From Lenisia limosa (lineage: Eukaryota; Breviatea), in the NCBI GenBank assembly GCA_001655205.1, contig LPNZ01004538.1:1-26191 (forward strand): a stretch of 26,191 bases of DNA, given 5' to 3'. Numbering within the stretch: the stretch's first letter is position 1; the number at the start of each line of letters is the position of its first letter. Below the pieces are notes generated by a model. It did no database searches. It was not told the origin of the DNA and saw nothing but the letters and a program-made list of their open reading frames with translations. Below, piece by piece: positions 1 through 9,599 of this stretch. A program made the translations under genes and the position numbers.

Positions 1-61
1 TTGACGACGACAGGGGGTAGTACGGGCTGGACGTTAGAATCAAACTTGTGGGCTGTCACAG

Positions 62-652
62 TTAGAGGGTAAAAGATGGGAAGGTTTGAAGATTCGTCTG
101 AATACACTTCATGACAGCGGCTTCTACTGTTTCTTTCATCCGAATTGTCTCAGGAACATTAGACCCTGAACCGGCAGAGAAAAAACCGCCAATACATGAC
201 ACAGAATTGTCGACTGATGTCACTACGATTGCTGAGATGCTCTTTGCACGATACATTAGTAACGAGCGTACATCCTCGAGCGTCTTACCGGCATTCTTAC
301 TGTCCATGACGAAGCTGTATTGACACAGGCTGCTAAACACCTCCGGGCAATGGGCCCAAAGGCCTGAATCGAAGGTCGCTGGGGAGGAAAATTGGCAGGA
401 GTCACCGGTAAAAACAGAGAAGAAGGTTTCGTTGATATCAGAAATGCTGGAGAGTAACTTGTTATGCCAGTTTTTGTCGGAGCATTCGATCACATTGTAG
501 TCGGCGAAAGAATGTCCGGCGGTGAGGGATTGAATTGAGTTTCCGAGGTTCAGCTTCATAATTCCAACAACAGAGACCTCGAGGTAGGCCCAGGTTTTGT
601 CGTATTCGGAAATAGAGATCTGCTTGGATGAGTTGTGATGTATTATAATCAA
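62..652 (-). CDS. Hypothetical protein, 3' terminal exon
   Basis: An uninterrupted frame of about 190 codons reads on the minus strand and ends with TAA near position 62. There is no ATG at its head. A plausible splice acceptor (CAG at 622-620) is in frame, so the exon probably begins at 619 with ISISEYDKTWAYLEVSVVGI. Composition is that of a soluble protein: mixed acidic and Ser/Thr-rich, no transmembrane run, several scattered Cys (for example in NVIECSDKNW and SLCQYSF) and a Gly/Ser-rich turn (GGFFSAGSGS) near the C-terminus. The upstream exons would lie beyond the N gap at 665-764. I do not recognise the family. A 590-nt open frame in AT-rich DNA is good evidence for coding but not for function. 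Confidence 0.5.
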   Translation of the reverse strand: MIIIHHNSSKQISISEYDKTWAYLEVSVVGIMKLNLGNSIQSLTAGHSFADYNVIECSDKNWHNKLLSSISDINETFFSVFTGDSCQFSSPATFDSGLWAHCPEVFSSLCQYSFVMDSKNAGKTLEDVRSLLMYRAKSISAIVVTSVDNSVSCIGGFFSAGSGSNVPETIRMKETVEAAVMKCIQTNLQTFPSFTL

Positions 653-664
653 TCAAGCAACAAA

Positions 665-764
665 NNNNNNNNNNNNNNNNNNNNNNNNNNNNNNNNNNNN
701 NNNNNNNNNNNNNNNNNNNNNNNNNNNNNNNNNNNNNNNNNNNNNNNNNNNNNNNNNNNNNNNN
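665..764. other. Assembly gap (100 N)
   Basis: A run of exactly 100 N, probably a placeholder gap. It separates the minus-strand exon at 62-652 from the hairpin at 804-875, so the upstream part of that gene may be missing here. Confidence 0.99.
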
Positions 765-803
765 TGAATGCAAAACAAGAAATTGTGTTTCAAACATACG
801 AAT

Positions 804-875
804 CCTGACATTTTGACTGAAATTACTAACAAAGGAAAATTCGAGAATTTTGACAATTTCAGTCAAAATGTCAGG
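804..875. repeat. Perfect 21-bp inverted repeat with nested palindrome
   Basis: Arms 804-824 (starts CCTGACATTTTGACTG) and 855-875 are perfect reverse complements over 21 bp. The 30-nt loop contains a second palindrome, AAAATTC-GA-GAATTTT. The whole could extrude as a cruciform or be transcribed as a long hairpin. It sits 40 bp from an assembly gap. No target-site duplication is visible, so I do not call it a transposon. Confidence 0.85.
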
Positions 876-1430
876 CTTCATATCTGGAGCCTACTAACGC
901 CATTTTAATATCTGATTCGATCATTTTCAGGGTTTTGGGGGTCTGACTTTCTGTTTCTAGCGTCTTTATAAGTTTTAAAGGGCTGTCAGAAGAGAAAAGG
1001 CTGTTTTTTAGACTTTCAAAGCCCTATTTTCCTAATTAGGCAAGTAAGGAACTTTCTGGAACTTTCGGGGTCCGAATCACAAAAATATCGCAAAAGTTAT
1101 GAAACTTCCACAAACTTAATTCCAAATTTGAGAACATCCCAAAATAACAACAAGAACAAGATTTCTGAACTGATTATTTCAGAAAATGACCCCGGGTGCC
1201 CGGCCAGGAGTGCCAATTTTCCTGCAATTTGTATGAAATTTTACATTCGGTCATTATTTCGTATTTCTATTGGTTTTTATTGATGTCCAAGTTTTTTGAA
1301 GGAAATTATTCAAAAAGTTTATAAAAATATCGGGATTTATGGGGTTTTATAGGGTTTAGCCGTTCATGCATATTCTGTTTCCAAATATTTTTTGGGTTCA
1401 TTTTCTACGCAGTGATATGAACACCCCATA
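876..1430. other. No gene seen
   Basis: AT-rich sequence with stops in all frames and no splice-consistent exon. It contains a short GC-rich island, CCCGGGTGCCCGGCC, near 1191-1205. Nothing else can be supported. Confidence 0.6.
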
Positions 1431-1555
1431 TCCACTTGTGTGATAATTGGCCAGCAAGTCTCAATGACACTCTGATATACTCTGGATGGACCTTAATGAT
1501 ATCTCTTCTGTTGTCATTTTGACTCTTAAGTCGGTCATATGATATCTCTAGTGGA
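1431..1555. mobile_element. 125-bp TA-flanked MITE, copy 1
   Basis: The element begins TCCACTTGTGTGATAATT and ends in CTAGTGGA, so TCCAC...GTGGA form terminal inverted repeats. TA dinucleotides flank both ends (1429-1430 and 1556-1557), as expected of the Tc1/mariner superfamily. A diverged copy of exactly the same length lies at 18064-18188 in the same orientation, sharing TGATAATTG, CAAGTCT, AAGTCGG and CATATG blocks in order; identity is roughly 70 percent by eye. No protein is encoded. Superfamily assignment rests only on the TA flanks and is an inference. Confidence 0.75.
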
Positions 1556-1764
1556 TATTGGTCAACATTTTTACGAAATGCAAGTTCAGAAATTGGACCT
1601 TTTCTTCTGAACATGTATGTTGAAATTTTATGGGCTTCATTTCAGTGGGATAAACTATTTATCAAAATCGATGAATTTCGAGGATTATTTTTTTTGTTTG
1701 TGCAATATAAATTATGTTTTATCCTGCTACTAATAAATATTGTGTCTAACTATCACAAATTCTC

Positions 1765-3336
1765 ATGGAAACAATTGCAATGTTTCCTGAGTGCAAGCTA
1801 TCTTCCGTTGTCGACAATTTGGACAAGCTGCTTGAGAACCTAAATTTTTGTTCAACAAACGGAATCCATGTCATCGCAATCAAAACGAACGGGCACAAGA
1901 GCCATGATCGCACAATGGAGGCGTATCGTTCTTCAAAACTCTGGACGCTTCTTCGAGAGGTTGGGAACAGGATGGTTCCGGTTAGTTTATTTACTATCAT
2001 AAATACGTAATATGTTGATAGGTGAGTTGTAACTTACATATATCCCAAGGACTATTAGGACCAAATTTCCGCACCTGATCTTGGAGAACTGGGCACGATC
2101 GAAGGCTGTCACATGATTAAACACCCTTTTATGGTAGGTCTGTCATATTTTTTGTTTTGTTTGTAACGCATAGATATTTGATACAGCACCATCTTTTTTG
2201 CTGCTTGATGTAAACTTATTAATTTTTATTTTTTCTACCTGGTTTATTATTGTATTCTAGGAGAGTTTCCTTCAATGTTGTATTGTTCTTTCTCAATGCC
2301 TGACACCCTTATCCCTTTAGATTGAACACAACTGGAGGTAGAATCCAGAATTACACGTTCTCAAGAAGGACAACGCCATCCATAAGTGGATTCTTAATGG
2401 GTACTTCCCAATTCGAAACTCGGTTGAGCTCACGCTTTTCTGTACGCTGGGTTATTTTTTGCAATAGTGGCATTTGTATCCAAATCTGAATTTTTTTCCC
2501 ACCCATTCTAACTTGCATCAGATTCTTTTGGTCACGGCTTTACCAAACTCGGTTCTTCATATGTGATTGAGAAGAGAAAGGCAACCATTCAAAACACTTC
2601 GTTCACTCAACAACCCGTACATGTGAAAGTAAGCTTATTTCGTTGTGGCTTTTTTTGTTCATATCCACCTTTTGGTTTGTTCTTAATCTGATTATTGGTA
2701 GATGCTTTCTGACTCGAAGACTTTGCCTCTTTTGTGAGCAATACCATTGCAATGTCCGTGGCACCATCAAAATCCCCAAGAAAGTTTGTTTCTTTAAGAA
2801 TTGATACTCTTTATTTGATTAGGGTTTTTTTTGCTCTCTTTTTTTAGCATTTAACTTTTTTTTAGAAAATTTGCACATTCGAGGTCATGGTCACTCTTCT
2901 TCCTGACAAAAATGGCGAATACAGTCACTTCTTTGTGTACCATCGTTCTGCACACAATGAGTCTTATACTAACGTCTTCCGTGTAAACCCTTCTTGTGTA
3001 AGTGGGGTTTGAATTCAAACTTGTTTTCGCTTGTTGTTTTTTGTTTTTTGTTTGTTTACTTATTCGAGTAGCTGTATTGGTTAACTTCTTCCAGGAGCCT
3101 CTCTTCCGCTGTCAGATCGCCAATCTCAAGTACCTCGCTCTGATCTCCACAATAACTCCCAAGAAGATTTACGCTTGTAGGTTTCACCATAGTTGCTTCC
3201 CCCCCCCCAATTTGTTTTTACGGTTATCACCCTCATCGCGCTGTGCTACTTTCACTACGGCAAGGCTATTCGGTTTGCTTGCATTTTGGCTTGACTTATA
3301 TGTACTCTTTCTGAAAACTCTGTTTAAAAATTACAG
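1765..3336 (+). pseudogene. Multi-exon gene remnant of unknown family
   Basis: Exons at 1765-1980, 2059-2133, 2321-2441, 2522-2628, 2702-2783, 2866-2997 and 3095-3180 are each bounded by GT and AG. Reading phase is preserved across the junctions 1-2, 2-3, 3-4, 4-5 and 6-7, strong evidence for a once-real spliced gene. Typical stretches are DNLDKLLENLNFCSTNGIHV, GFTKLGSSYVIEKRKATIQN and TFEVMVTLLPDKNGEYSHFF. Exon 3 has an in-frame TAG at its seventh codon (2339-2341), and exon 5 only reads sensibly after a frame change, so the copy looks broken. The frame of exon 7 continues in phase through an acceptor at 3336 into the segment that begins the transposase-like stretch at 3404; the two could be one gene. 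I recognise no domain. A viral or host origin is equally unproven. Confidence 0.55.
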
Positions 3337-3403
3337 CTGGGAGTGTACTGCTATAATTTGTAGATTTGCAATTATTTTTATATTTGGTGGTTTACTTGGC
3401 ACC

Positions 3404-4587
3404 ATGGCCAAGAGGGGTATTGCTGACCCTGAGGCTGTCGTTCGAGTTCTGTCGGATTTCTTTATAAAGTGTCGCGGCTACCCCATCTCCAACGCTGACG
3501 TTGCCTCCGCCTATATCACATGCATTTGATACAGCATGCAGCTTACCTTGCCTCTGTTATCGATGAATAGGCCTTCCATCCGATGAGTCCATGGTTGACG
3601 TCTCCATCAATGTGAAGACCAAGGTTATCCAGCTCAAGGATGCTTAGAAGACCTACGGCAAGACCCCCACTCCCCCAAGCCATAAGTAAATTTATCATGA
3701 GGGATCTCAAAAAAAGATAGAATTCCTCGTAAAATCCTTGATAAATATCAATATTATACTGGCGGTCTTTTTGGACCGTAGGGAATCCTTATTCACATTA
3801 CTTCTTAGAGAGGGGGGGAGNNNNNNNNNNNNNNNNNNNNNNNNNNNNNNNNNNNNNNNNNNNNNNNNNNNNNNNNNNNNNNNNNNNNNNNNNNNNNNNN
3901 NNNNNNNNNNNNNNNNNNNNNNNNNNNNNNNCACTTATGTAGCACTGGTCCTGTTTAAGTTCCTCCTGTGTTTCTTGTAAACCAGAAGACCGTCAAAAAA
4001 GAAGAGGCCATCCTCAAAGAGTATGGTGCCAAGGCCTATCACCCCCCCAATGGATTGCAGGTATGATGATCAAAATTGTGGATTATGGTGCCATTGCACC
4101 TTTTTTGCATCTTGTGAGAGTTTGCTCTTTATTTTGTAGAATGATTACCATTATTACTATTTCTCTTTATTGTATTAGAACGTGAAATCTTTCACTGCCT
4201 GGGGATTTGACGTCTTCGTGCCTGCTGTCAAGGTGCAACGCGAAAAACTTGGCCTCCCCTCCAATGCTCCTACACTTCTTATTCTTGACGGCCACCTGTC
4301 AAGATATGCCCCTGCCCAACTTCGTTTCTTTCTCCTCACAATATCTTTGTTTCCCTCCTCCCATCTCATACCTCCCAAGCCACCCAACACCTTGATCTCC
4401 GCACCTTTGGCGTTCTCCAGACCATCCTCCACTCCACCCTCCGCACCAACCTCATCAAGAAAGCCCCTTCTGATGTTTCGAATGCCACTCACAACCGTTG
4501 TGTTACCATTTCCGCATGTTGATTAATACTGCCAAGGAAAATGAGGACGCTTCCGTTGCCACGGACGCTTGGGTAGAAGTTGCATAG
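3404..4587 (+). pseudogene. DDE_1 (pogo/Tigger-like) transposase remnant, copy 1
   Basis: Cut-and-paste transposases of the DDE_1 family use three acidic residues: one in an NxDE-type motif, one in LLLDGH, one in a QPLD motif. All three signatures are visible. DESMVDVSINVKTKVIQLKD (near 3579-3644) fits the first. PTLLILDGHLSRYAP, in an exon starting at 4179, is the second. SHTSQATQHLDLRTFGVLQ, one frameshift later, is the third. An exon at about 3983-4060 (VPPVFLVNQKTVKKEEAILK) joins in phase to 4179 over a 118-nt intron. The N-terminal MAKRGIADPEAVVRVLSDFF, behind a CACCATGG start context, plausibly is the CENP-B-type helix-turn-helix. In-frame stops (after QLKDA and before VPPVFL), a frameshift around 4315 and another around 4527 make it non-functional as written. 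The gap at 3821-3931 hides part of it. The final frame ends at TAG 4585-4587. Confidence 0.8.
3821..3931. other. Assembly gap (111 N)
   Basis: A run of 111 N inside the transposase remnant, between the first catalytic-Asp segment and the VPPVFLV exon. A G-run (GGGGGGG) immediately precedes it. Confidence 0.99.
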
Positions 4588-4599
4588 TACCGTGACCAA

Positions 4600-5000
4600 G
4601 ACGACCACCCTAACAATTCTGTGTGGTATTTTATACAATTTTTATTGTAAGCGATTGGGGGTGGTATTCTATTGTTCCGCTGAGAAAGCCAGTGAATAGT
4701 AATCAAACACCTTGTTACTGTAGCAACTGAGCGCTGTAGAATTGACGATTTCGATCCTTTTATCGGACGAGCTGACGTTGATCGTATGCTGTTTTCTTGA
4801 TTTTTGCATAAATATACTCGACAATCTCCCACCACGACTTGACTTATAGTTTCCATAATGGCATTGTACGTACGTTATCAAATAAAACACACATTGCAAC
4901 ACTCCTTCAGGCAATACTATATTTACTCTGACTTGTTTCATACAACACATGACCACTAAAACCAGTGGAAGCTCAGGCTCTCGTGATTCCTTTCTGGGTA
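4600..5000. other. No gene supported downstream of transposase copy 1
   Basis: The sequence has short open frames on the minus strand only, without splice consistency or recognisable residues. It probably includes the 3' flank of the transposon remnant; no terminal repeat matching the transposase copy was found. Confidence 0.5.
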
Positions 5001-5470
5001 ATTATCACTGCAGCAAGCATAATAAGATGGGAAACAAATGGTAAAGAGACATAAGCAATAGGAGAACAATGTAAGTTGAACCATCACACGAGGAGTGAAA
5101 GTAAGGATGAGGTAAAAACTGTAAGGGAAAATGGAGAACGTGTGATTATGACAAGTATGATTATTAACCAAGTGTGATTAAGGGAATGTGCGATGAAAGG
5201 GGCACGAATAATTACAAAGGTAACAAGAAGTTAAAAGCCAGGGGAAAGGGGGCTGCAAGTGATTACAATGGGAATGTATGATTAAAGAAAGAAAGCGATT
5301 CAGGGGTACACGCGAACTACGCGAACCAGGGTGATTAGAAGCATCGTGTGAATAAAAATGGGGAAAATTGTCGATTAAAAGAGAGTGTGATTAAAAGGGG
5401 AGGGAAATAACTCATATTATGTACATAATTCAGTAATAACAAGATGAAAGTAGGCAAGTAAAATAATATA
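5000..5470. repeat. Purine-rich block with recurring TGTGATTAA motif
   Basis: The plus strand is strongly purine-biased over several hundred bases, and variants of TGTGATTAA recur irregularly: for example GTGTGATTATG near 5138, GTGTGATTAAG near 5172, TATGATTAAAG near 5276, GTCGATTAAAAG near 5369 and GTGTGATTAAAAG near 5387. Spacing is not constant, so this is a degenerate interspersed motif rather than a clean tandem array. No coding frame is supported. From 5471 to 5903 I see only AT-rich sequence with a GT run ending in G7 (5661-5677). Confidence 0.5.
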
Positions 5471-5905
5471 ACCAGGATATAATTGTTGAAATGAGAACGA
5501 GAAGCAAAATAACAAGGTGAGTGCAAGCCGAGGTACCCCCCCCACCAACCTTTCTCACGTTTTGTATTTCAGACATGAGAATGGGGTTCTTGAGAGTAAG
5601 ATGATAACCTGAAGGGTATGATATGATTAGGTGGTGAAGAATTACAAAAGGCGTGTTAATGTGTGTGTGTGGGGGGGCGCCAACCCAGGAACTGGCTCGG
5701 ATAAACCCCAATTATAGCCAAAACCGAGAGTAACCTTCGTAATTTTTAATTACTAAAAGCTGTTGTTTTGGAACAAATGTTGTGATTATCAAACTGACCA
5801 AAATCTTCGTTAAAATTTAGTAAGGTAGGCCTACTCCCGTTCGGGGACGTGACGCCCCTAGATATTTTTCAAGTGATTTTGTTGAATTAGCTACTAATTC
5901 ACCTA

Positions 5906-6447
5906 GGAGGTGTAAAGAACGGGGGGCGCGGGTCACCACATTTTTTTAAAAAATAATTGTACATGAAGTCCACGTCATCCAAATCAGTAATCAGAATTTT
6001 GGCAAAAAAATTCAACCACCTTAGCTTGTACTTGAGGCAGTTTGTTTTGTTTATTATATGAATGTCATATAATAATATAATAAGAAGCGCTATTGGATCG
6101 CCGCTGAAGAGGATCTGTCGAGATTTATAAAGAGGTAACCATCCAATAAAGCGTCTAAGCCCAGTATATTTTTTAATGGTCACTTTTACTTCAAAATTCC
6201 ACTCAAATTATGATGAGAATACCTTTCCGCGTTTGTTACAGGAAAAATTCTGCATACAGTCGATAGGGGCACCAAGAGTCACACAGTCCTGCAAAACGCA
6301 TAATAAAAACACTAAAAGGAGTAATCTAATCCCTGAAACGCGAAAAGACAATTTTCTCATATTGGAATTTGAAGAAAAAATCGATGACGTGGACTTCATA
6401 TACAACTGAGATTTGGACCCCCCCCCCCATATTATCTATACACCTCC
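5906..6447. mobile_element. Mariner-type non-autonomous element, 542 bp
   Basis: The ends are GGAGGTGT and ACACCTCC, exact inverted repeats, each flanked by TA (5904-5905 and 6448-6449), the target preference of Tc1/mariner elements. The inverted similarity extends inward to a highly conserved block: ACATGAAGTCCACGTCATC at 5962-5980 mirrors GATGACGTGGACTTCATATA at 6384-6403. Between the outer and inner blocks the two arms differ, including a C11 run (6418-6428) only in the right arm. The roughly 400-bp interior has no transposase motif. Because of the repeat, both strands encode an identical DDVDF(M/I)YN peptide, a by-product and not two genes. Confidence 0.85.
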
Positions 6448-6718
6448 TAAAATTGACCGACTACATACCTTGTCCAAAAAATGCATGTTGGATATCAACT
6501 TGAATTACAGGAATTGCAAGTTTGCTGCAAGTTTTCTTTGAACTCTCCTTCATGCTCCATATTGACGAGCTCCCCAAGGTCGAGCACAATTCTGAGGTTA
6601 TCTAAAACATCTGGCCTACCTGAAGTCGACTTGGTTCCATCCTGATTGGCTTGATAAGCTGGACCATTATAAGCACACTTTATTAACGTCTTATTGCGAC
6701 TCTGTTTTGACTTTTTAG

Positions 6719-7250
6719 CTACCGTCTTTCTCAATGTTCCTGGCCTTACTATTTCCATTGACCGTCTCAACACCGACAATACCTCCGAGGCCCGTATCAA
6801 GCAGATGAAGGTCGATGTCGTCAACAACACTCCCCGCAGGTTCGCTTTATTTCCTCGTTTGTTTACACCTACTTTATGACTTACTGTTATGTGTTGTCTT
6901 TCCTTCTTTTTTGTTTAACACTTTAGTATCTTCTTGTTCCTTTGCAAGTCCGTAAAAAACTTTGAGACTACCTTCGCCATTTACACCTCCCATGTCCAAA
7001 AAGATGATACCCTTCTGCCCATTGCTGAGAAGATTCGACTTCAACGTGCAGGTTTTTTGGGTCGTTGTTTTTTGTTATCAACATTTGACATTGTCTTCCA
7101 TCTTGTACTGACTTTCTTAGTTGAGCTTTTGGAGAAGGACTGTGTCTGATGGTATCATTGTCAACTTCCACGTTCTTAACGAGGTACATTCCTTCGCCAA
7201 TCAGGATTCACCTTGCACTTGTGTCGACTTCGTTCATGCAGTACTACAGA
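6719..7250 (+). pseudogene. Exons of an unrecognised gene (first block)
   Basis: Exons 6719-6839, 6927-7051 and 7121 to about 7250 follow a consistent phase through two GT...AG introns (6840-6926 and 7052-7120). They encode TVFLNVPGLTISIDRLNTDN, then FETTFAIYTSHVQKDDTLLP, then VELLEKD followed, after a one-base shift near 7140, by SDGIIVNFHVLNEVHSFANQ. Base composition is richer in GC than the flanks, as expected of exons. I do not recognise a domain. It may belong with the pieces at 7327-8600, but no continuous phase links them. The shift makes the copy non-functional unless it is a sequence error. Confidence 0.45.
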
Positions 7251-7326
7251 GGGATTGCATTTGTTGTTTTACGTTTTTTGATTCAAATTGATTTGGTGTA
7301 TTCGCTAATCTTCTCTCACTCCCTAG

Positions 7327-7910
7327 TTGGTGGGAAGGAGGCTGAGAAGGAGGTCATCAACATGGTATGTGCTGCCAACGACTGTGATCGCGACTCTCTC
7401 TCTCTTCCATCTCTAACACCATCAAGAGACCCCGTACTGCCAAGGCCAACAAGTATATTTTCTACTCTTTGCATTTCCATCCGAATTTGGCAGTAACACT
7501 TCAGGGCTGATAGCCGCAAGAAGGGACGTCAGGACCTTGTTGCTCTCGGTCAGGCAGTTCAGCTGAAGGCCAAGGAGACTGCTCCTTGCTTGTACATCCT
7601 GTCCCTCTTCTACTTTTGCTCGTGAAGGAGTATGCTTTCCTTTGCAAGATTATGCCAACTACCAGGAGGACCCCAACATTGTCTTCAATGAACTGGTATG
7701 TTCTGTTCTTTGACTCACTCTGTCGCTTTTTTTCTTTGCTTCATTCGATCTAATATCCCATTAACTTCCCACCGACCTCCTTTCACTACTACTAAGACAT
7801 TCTCCTCTTGTGCCAAACTGATTGAGGCTCGTGACGCGTGTGCTAGGGATGCTGCCAAGGATGGAAGCGTCTTGTATTGATATGCTGTTTTCCCCATTTG
7901 TTTTTACCTT
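7327..7910 (+). pseudogene. Exons of an unrecognised basic protein (second block)
   Basis: An exon from about 7327 reads GKEAEKEVINMVCAANDCDR, then after a shift in a CT repeat SISNTIKRPRTAKANK. A 52-nt intron (7453-7504) joins it in phase to ADSRKKGRQDLVALGQAVQL. A further frame change leads to DYANYQEDPNIVFNEL and a GTATGT donor at 7696-7701; AKLIEARDACARDAAKDGSV follows near 7810. The Lys/Arg-rich linker resembles a nuclear-localisation tail and is comparable in character to the C-terminus of the transposase at 10108-11276, but I cannot show homology. Several shifts are needed. Confidence 0.4.
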
Positions 7911-8169
7911 GTAGGAACAAGTGCATCACACTGCGTTTTCTAACGGACTTGCCATCTCCCAATCTGTGTTAGTTATTATGATTGAGTCACTTATCTTCCA
8001 CGTATGTTTCGGTTTTTAGTGTGTACTGTGTGTATTCTACCTCTTGTTTTTTTGACATTTTTTAAAACGACTATCTTTGCTTCCATCAAGTCCTCCGTGG
8101 CTCTAACTGCAACATCTTGTCTCCGGATGTAAAAACTGTATGCCTCGGGGGGAGGTCTTTTTTCTCTTC

Positions 8170-8600
8170 TTTAGTCCAACCCGCAGTTCGTACCGCAATG
8201 CAAGGGCTGCCAAAGCCAGGGGCCTTGACGTCTCCGGAAATTTTCCGGAGCACCTCTGCCGACCGACATTGCTGTTGCCAACATTGTCGAGAGCATATTG
8301 CCTGAGTATTTGTCTCTGACACAAGGAGTGGTCAAATTCCCATCTCTCCATTCATGTTCAGAGATGGTCGAATTCTGGAAGGTGAGACAATGTTTCCCTT
8401 TGTTTGATTTTTTTAGAATGGATTGCCAAAGAAAAAAGGATGTCCCCAAGAGTTACTTTGAAAACAAAGTTATTGGGAGAAATCTCGCCAAGGACAAGGA
8501 CTTAGTGGCAGTCATTGAGGCTGTGGGCTTTCACACTTTCCAGAGCATCGTGCCAACCCAAATGCCAAAGAAACAGGTTGACTCCCTAATGTATGCATAG
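8170..8600 (+). pseudogene. Two-exon coding fragment of unknown family
   Basis: A frame from about 8254 to 8381 reads DIAVANIVESILPEYLSLTQ and ends EMVEFWK at a GTGAGA donor. A 35-nt intron (8382-8416, TTTTTTTAG acceptor) would join it to NGLPKKK. In that phase a stop follows soon, while the adjacent frame continues for 48 residues (FENKVIGRNLAKDKDLVAVI, ending SLMYA and TAG at 8598-8600). The disagreement is one base in the A6 run near 8435. Without splicing the frame is open from 8298 to 8600. A 9-bp perfect stem (8232-8240 with 8242-8250) lies in the upstream part. Function unknown. Confidence 0.4.
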
Positions 8601-8611
8601 TAAGTTTTTTA

Positions 8612-9186
8612 ATGACATTATTTTGCCAGTGTAACGAAAAGCTTTATTTTTGCCGTTGCTACGAAGAGTGTCACGCTAATACTATGGAGAAGACTCGATA
8701 TAGTCAGTATTATCAGATTTCCATAATGTATTACATCAAGCTTTCGATTACGATATGGTATAGAGCCTTTCTTATTTGGTACAAGGGCATATATCAAGAA
8801 AAAGCAAATGAAGTTTCCAAAGATATATCGCAATGAAGTTTCTTCAATTGTTTAGCGACTTTCCACACATTGGTATAGACTAATTTGATTATTTTTTTTG
8901 AAGTATTTATTTATGTTTAAATCCAATTTAGGGGTCTGGAGAACGAAGTATTCCACACCATTCTATCAAGGATTCCCATCCCTTTAATGATGTGTGTTTT
9001 TACAGAGTTGTGTATGGGAATATTCACATTTGCATTTGGTTATTGAAAGAGATCCACATTTCATCTTTTAAGAAAAAAGATTCTTCCCTTGAGAACACAA
9101 GTTTGTTTAAACCCTGGTATGCTGAGTCAAAGCCCTTTAAAAAACCCCTTAATGTGAAGACAGTATTCTAAAACGTTGATTTGAAG
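8612..9186. other. No gene supported
   Basis: Short open frames exist on both strands around 8612-8836 but they mirror each other, are AT-driven and have no splice support. Beyond 8840 there is only AT-rich sequence up to the small spliced gene at 9187. Confidence 0.5.
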
Positions 9187-9526
9187 ATGGCTTTCGGGTG
9201 TATCCTCAGGTGAGTCACTAAATATTAGTTTCATTTCGTACAGAACCAATATTCTCACGGATCTTGACGCTGCGAAGGGAGTTTCCTTCATTTATACCAG
9301 CAAGGTTCCTTTGATTCGACTGGAACTTTCCAAGAAGTGTACTGTTTGCCTGGTGCGCCGCACACGTCTTATTTGCAAAAGTTCAAGCAACACCATTGAA
9401 TTTCAATGCCCGAATTACTGGAGTTCCGAGGTTATTTCATTTAGTCCCAAAGGCAACTTTTTTTTGATAGATTTGTTTCATGATTAGGATGTACATCAAC
9501 CAAAATGTGCTGTGAAATCACTGTGA
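9187..9526 (+). CDS. Small spliced Cys-containing protein, hypothetical
   Basis: ATG at 9187 opens MAFGCILR, split by a 34-nt intron (9210-9243) with a perfect CAG/GTGAGT donor and a TTTCGTACAG acceptor. Exon 2 (9244-9430) encodes TNILTDLDAAKGVSFIYTSK and the Cys-rich part LSKKCTVCLVRRTRLICKSS, then FQCPNYWSSE. A second intron (9431-9487) keeps phase 0 into DVHQPKCAVKSL and a TGA. The spliced product is 82 residues with no internal stop, one of the few intact spliced models here. The CxxC plus later Cys could bind a metal, but spacing fits no family I know. The third exon is the least certain: another open frame follows (ITVNSNVTLFKRIQTAALIV) to TAA near 9597. Confidence 0.5.
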
Positions 9527-9599
9527 ATTCCAACGTTACGCTCTTCAAGCGAATTCAGACCGCTGCTCTTATTGTGCCGCTGAGATTTGAGCAGTAAAG

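Noticed and set aside
1765-3336. Viral structural gene (integrated large DNA virus)
   Set aside because: Considered because of the unfamiliar, intron-containing exon chain, but no recognisable viral hallmark motif was found, so the claim cannot be supported.
2339-3650. Alternative genetic code with TAG as sense
   Set aside because: Several coding-like stretches contain an in-frame TAG, but coactosin and other models end naturally at TAG, and those stretches also contain frameshifts; decay or sequence error is simpler.
5899-6183. Minus-strand open frame ending in DDVDFMYNYFLKKCGDPRP
   Set aside because: It lies within the left arm of the mariner-type element; the same peptide core appears on the plus strand in the right arm because of the inverted repeat, so it is not an independent gene.
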